From Phlebopus portentosus (Eukaryota; Basidiomycota; Agaricomycetes; Boletales; Boletinellaceae), in NCBI GenBank assembly GCA_037892935.1, contig JAYXKI010000012.1, positions 1,054,001 to 1,118,000 on the forward strand: 64,000 nucleotides of DNA. Reading direction: 5' to 3'. The notes beneath the pieces were generated by a model, which worked only from the letters and a program-made list of their open reading frames with translations, was not told where the DNA came from and searched no databases. The position numbers were made by a program, and so were the translations under genes. Shown here one piece after another: positions 60,475 to 64,000 of the stretch. Position 1 is the stretch's first letter, and every line of letters starts with the position of its first letter.

Positions 60475-60570
60475 TGAAGCTCCCCAGGCCTCCTCGAATC
60501 TTCAGCACACACAACACAGAGAAAATCTTTTCACCACTTGCATTCGAAAACCATCGACTAACTTTCAATC

Positions 60571-60937
60571 ATGGTACATCAGATCCTCGTTTTGCACTAG
60601 TCTGACTGCGCTGACAATATCAACAGGGCTCCATCGTATCAGCTATCGGTCGTGGCATTATCGCTATCATCAGCGCAATCGCATCTGTATTAGAAACAAT
60701 AGTCTCCGCCATAGTCGGCGTAAGCATTCATCATTCATGTATCACAGTGACGACTTCAATCTTACTAATTCCGGTTCGAATTAGGTTATTGCCTCTATTT
60801 TCTACTGCATTGAAGATATTTTGTGCTGTCGATGCTGCTCTGGTCGCTCAAGGACTAGGTCGACAAGCAGAAATAGCGGCTTCGGTCGTCGTAGGGGCTT
60901 TGGCCGCTCCAGCGTCACCACCGGAAGCCGTTTTTAG
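60571..60937 (+). CDS. Tiny SAI-repeat / CC-motif protein with ATG-only first coding exon
   Basis: Function unknown. Exons 60571-60573 (ATG alone), 60627-60719 and 60785-60937 give 82 residues. After the Met, exon 2 codes an amphipathic run of Ala/Ile/Ser repeats (GSIVSAIGRGIIAIISAIAS, then VLETIVSAIVG). Exon 3 continues the hydrophobic stretch (VIASIFYCIEDILCCRCC) with five cysteines in the first 14 residues and switches to an Arg/Ser/Gly tail (SGRSRTRSTSRNSGFGRRRG) ending RF and TAG. I recall similar small proteins, many beginning MG and with the same SAI pattern and CC motif, as recurring in agaric genomes without assigned function. MG after splicing could be an N-myristoylation site and the CC a palmitoylation site, so peripheral membrane attachment is a reasonable inference. 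A TATA box sits at 60467. Confidence 0.8.
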
Positions 60938-61336
60938 GCTAAAGAAATGGACCCTTTATTTATATACCCTTACCTTACCCTAATTATGTACCCGTCGTGT
61001 ATTCAAGACGATTCGAAACACGCTTATTTTGATATACTCCCTGAAACTCCAATCCAATCCAATAAGTTTGGTAATCCTAGAGACGTACAAAGCATTGCTC
61101 AGACATATAAAAGCGAAAGTAAACAAACACGGCGGTGAAGTGACAAAGAAACTCAAAATAATGAATATATGGAACTTAAATATATTGCTTGGCTGCGGTA
61201 GCAACAGTTCAATGAAGCGCAGATCTCATGATGAGCACGGAACTTGCACACCTGAGGAAGCGAAGTAAGATCCGGTTTGCCTGTCGTCACCCCGCCCACG
61301 ATCGACGGAATAAAACGTGTCAGGCAGCTTTTCGAA
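60938..61336. other. Convergent 3' regions
   Basis: Trailer of the tiny gene (+) and of the VWA gene (-). The open frame at 61153-61641 (-) could be an alternative 3' extension of the VWA gene but I see no splice evidence. Confidence 0.4.
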
Positions 61337-63637
61337 TCAAATATCGTCGTAACGCGCAAACATGGAGTGAGTTTCAGAAGGGAGATATGGCGGCTCACGA
61401 CGCACCTCAGGTATATGAGAGCTTGTTCGCGTATTTCCATGTCCTTTCCAGCTCCCGCTCGCAAGATCGGAAGTGCTACTTGGTCCTGCGGCACGTACAT
61501 TTCCGGTTTCATGCATCGAATTGATTGCTTGTCGAAGACGTAGCATGTTCTGCGCCTCGTATGTAGGATCAAAGACGAATGGCACCTGCCCGCGCGCGTC
61601 TGGAGGTGCGCTTGGAGGTACAACCTCAGACTCGCAGTCATCCTCTACTTCAGATGGCACAGAACCGCCGACAGAGATAAGTTCAGCGCTCCCGAGATAA
61701 TATGGAATTCCTTGATGGGGAGGAGGAGGACCAAACGCCGGGTATGGTGACGTTGAAAAGGACGAAAAGGTAGGGAGAGGCAAGCCGTCGAACGTATCAT
61801 GGGTTGGTCCGTGTATGGGACTTTGCATAATAGTAGGAGATACTGGCAGTGGAATGTTAGACGCTGCAGAGACTGTGGGACTTGCAGGTCCGGACACCAT
61901 TTGATACGGTGCCGATTGTGAGTGCGAGGTGCCCGCGAGCCTCAGAGTATACAGCGGCGGCTGTACTGGCCTGTTTGCTGGATAAGCAGAACGCGCTGGA
62001 AGCTGATCGCCAGCGCCATTATTGGACAGATCTGCACTAGGTCTCGACACGGACCCGAGACTCTGTATCGAGCTTGACATTGTAGAGTAAGACGCATCGG
62101 AGCCGGGCGAAGGAGGCAGGACATTCGTCGTACCTTGCGGGCTCGGGTCTGAGGTGGCGACAACCGTTGGATATCCCTGGCCACCTGTAAAGCGAGAATC
62201 TGGCTGCGTGTGGGTTGGAAGGTCCTGAGTTAGGCCACGTAGGTCAAGTGCGGACGAGAAACTTGCTGGCGGTTGGGTTGGTGAAAGGGCGACCATAGAC
62301 AATTGTCTAAACCGTTCGTTTTCCTCGTCCATGGCATTATTTCCATTTTGCTTGTTTTTGCTATTTATGAGTCGTTCGCGTCGCGGAGAAGGAGTAGGGG
62401 AAGTCTCGCGGAAAAAGGAGCTGCGTAGGACGGAAGGCCGGCGACTACGTTCAGTTGGGCGACGTCGACTTGCTAGGCCGTGCAGGGCTTGCATGCGAGA
62501 GACGAGGGAGAGTGACCCTGAGCTGGAATTGATCATGTCGATGGGCGAGATAGGAGTTGATATCTCCTCATCGCTTATATCCGGCGGAGAATTAGCGGTT
62601 GGAGAGGACGGTGCATCAGAAGGCAATTGGACCTCCGGCCACTGATCTGCCATATTGCCTGGGTTGCATGGATTCAACGATCATCTCAAAGGTATAAAAG
62701 AAAGGGAAACATTACTCTTCTTTTCTGTATATTTGCTCGAGCCGGAGAGGTGGCAAATGCAATGAGTAGAATCAACTGGTTGCCACGGAATCACTTCTTG
62801 GCGCGATTGAAAGCGCATCTAGTGTGGGATTGTAAGTCGTTTGATCGCGATTATAGACCATGGCTAAATCGTTGTTACTTACCGTTTTACGGAAGACTTC
62901 AAACAGGCGCGCCAAGCGCACCAAGGGATTTGCAATGACATGAAGAATAATACCGCTCTGTAACACTGAGGACTTCAACTCCAAGTGAAGATTTGAGGTC
63001 TCTACTTACCTCTTGAAGCCTCGTTATTACAGTTTCCCATTTTTCGACTTCGGGCTGGGTCTGCTGATGCGGATGTACAGACTTTTCCGGTAGATCGTCG
63101 ATAGGATTCGACACGGCCACGACAAACAAATGACGCGTTATAGGCGCCTTTGAGCTGTCTCCTGACAAGAAGAGCTGAAAGTGGAAAACCCGCGTCTAAG
63201 TCAGCACAGGGGGTCAGCGGATAAGAAGGAAACTTGCGCACGTCAATCGATCGCCGGATAAAGAGGGGGGATAGTTTGTTCTGCGGCAGACCGACAATGT
63301 CGATGTCCGGGAAGTCATTGAAGTGGCGCTGGGATTTGTATGCCGGTCGTTGGTCCTGTGTCTTGCCTGTTGTCTCCCAGAATATTTGAACCTATAAGAA
63401 AGGCACAGACAGAAGGAATGGACGTCTTGCACTTATCAGAGGCCAGTAAGTTAGTTTACTCACGTTTATCCCAGGGTTTGCGATACGAACAGCACCCAAG
63501 ACCCCAGGTAAAATATGCTGCTGGAGATCTTGCCAATGCTCTACCATTGGCAAAGAGTTTTCAATAAGAAGGAGAACATGAACAGCCTGACCGGGACGGG
63601 AGGAGCCAAAGACTGCCGATGGCGGAAGTTGAGCCAT
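61337..63637 (-). CDS. Putative Mediator-25-like VWA-domain protein
   Basis: Starts at ATG 63637. The first exons code a von Willebrand A-like domain: QAVHVLLLIENSLPMVEHW, LQQHILPGVLGAVRIANPGI, VQIFWETTGKTQDQRPAYKS, QRHFNDFPDIDIVGLPQNKL, APITRHLFVVAVSNPIDDLP, KWETVITRLQE, IILHVIANPLVRLARLFEVF. The pattern resembles the N-terminal VWA domain of Mediator subunit 25, which joins activators to RNA polymerase II, though the usual metal-site DxSxS is replaced by IENS. The long last exon (62677-61337) is a disordered Ser/Pro-rich tail (SPTANSPPDISDEEISTPIS) with a short basic patch RRRPTERSRRPS and ends MFARYDDI. It could instead be another VWA protein of unknown role. Confidence 0.62.
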
Positions 63638-64000
63638 GACGAAAGATATTGTTCTCCTGAGCGGAGCTTGCGAAAGTAGAACTTAGGCGTTGGAGCGGAT
63701 CTTGCTATATTTGTATAAAAAAATGGAAGGGTGAACAGAATGGTTCACGGGTGCACAAGTGGCAATCGATAGAGGCCAGGTTAAATCAGGTAGATCGTGA
63801 AGGGAAAGGAGACGGGGAGCTGAAGTAGGTGGATTGAAAGAAGGCGGATGTTCGGTCGGAAGTCACGAGGACGGAATACGTAGCAATGCAACAGAGGGCC
63901 CACAAGATGACTATACACGAGAATACCAAAGCAAGTAGTCACGGTGAGAAGATCCGCTGGGCGCGTGGCTGGTGTGCATACGTACTCGGGTACGTATCTT
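63638..64000. other. Upstream region of the VWA gene
   Basis: No gene recognised before the window edge. Confidence 0.4.

Noticed and set aside
61153..61641. 162-codon frame overlapping the 3' end of the VWA gene
   Set aside because: Different frame of the same strand with no splice junction to support it.

Overview
The window is from a filamentous basidiomycete, most likely an Agaricomycete (mushroom-forming fungus). Genes are broken by many short introns (about 45-70 nt, GT...AG). The families seen are typical of that group: two class I hydrophobins, two DUF6534-type membrane proteins, a peroxide-forming alcohol oxidase, an EOS1-type protein, and a tiny 'SAI...CC' protein of a kind I recall from agaric genomes. 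No bacterial, viral, CRISPR, rRNA or convincing tRNA signal was found. All exon joins come from reading splice consensus and family similarity by eye; no search or transcript data were available.

Left part (1-25 kb): gene-poor and shaped by duplication. A DUF6534 gene on + (1311-3351) and a close paralogue on - (21851-23870) form an inverted gene pair about 18.5 kb apart. Between them lie a short acidic nuclear-looking gene (-), two hydrophobins (5760-6312 and 10698-11249) with the same four-exon plan, separated by about 4.4 kb without a recognisable gene, an aldehyde dehydrogenase, a ZIP metal transporter, and a methyltransferase family made of one decayed copy and two intact copies with identical exon lengths.

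Middle (25-42 kb): mitochondrial tRNA-modifying flavoprotein MTO1 (+) converges on a very exon-rich alcohol oxidase (-). Then come a 3.8 kb stretch without genes, an MFS sugar transporter (-) and a flavin-dependent monooxygenase (-) with an unusual acidic insert.

Right part (43-64 kb): gene-dense and mostly housekeeping. It holds a 1,509-residue polytopic, largely disordered protein in GC-rich DNA (-), an NTF2-like protein (-), spliceosomal cyclophilin PPIH (+, divergent from the previous gene), EOS1 (+), a fused lysine-ketoglutarate reductase/saccharopine dehydrogenase (AASS-like, +), a DUF2470 membrane protein (-), the tiny hydrophobic/Cys-rich protein whose first coding exon is only the ATG (+), and a putative Mediator-25-like VWA protein (-).

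The genes do not form one obvious pathway. The most interesting points are the extreme micro-exons (7, 12, 14 and 19 nt in the DUF6534 pair, 14 nt inside the FAD motif of the alcohol oxidase, 3 nt of coding in the tiny gene), the inverted DUF6534 pair, the methyltransferase and hydrophobin duplications, and the fused lysine-catabolic enzyme in a fungus.
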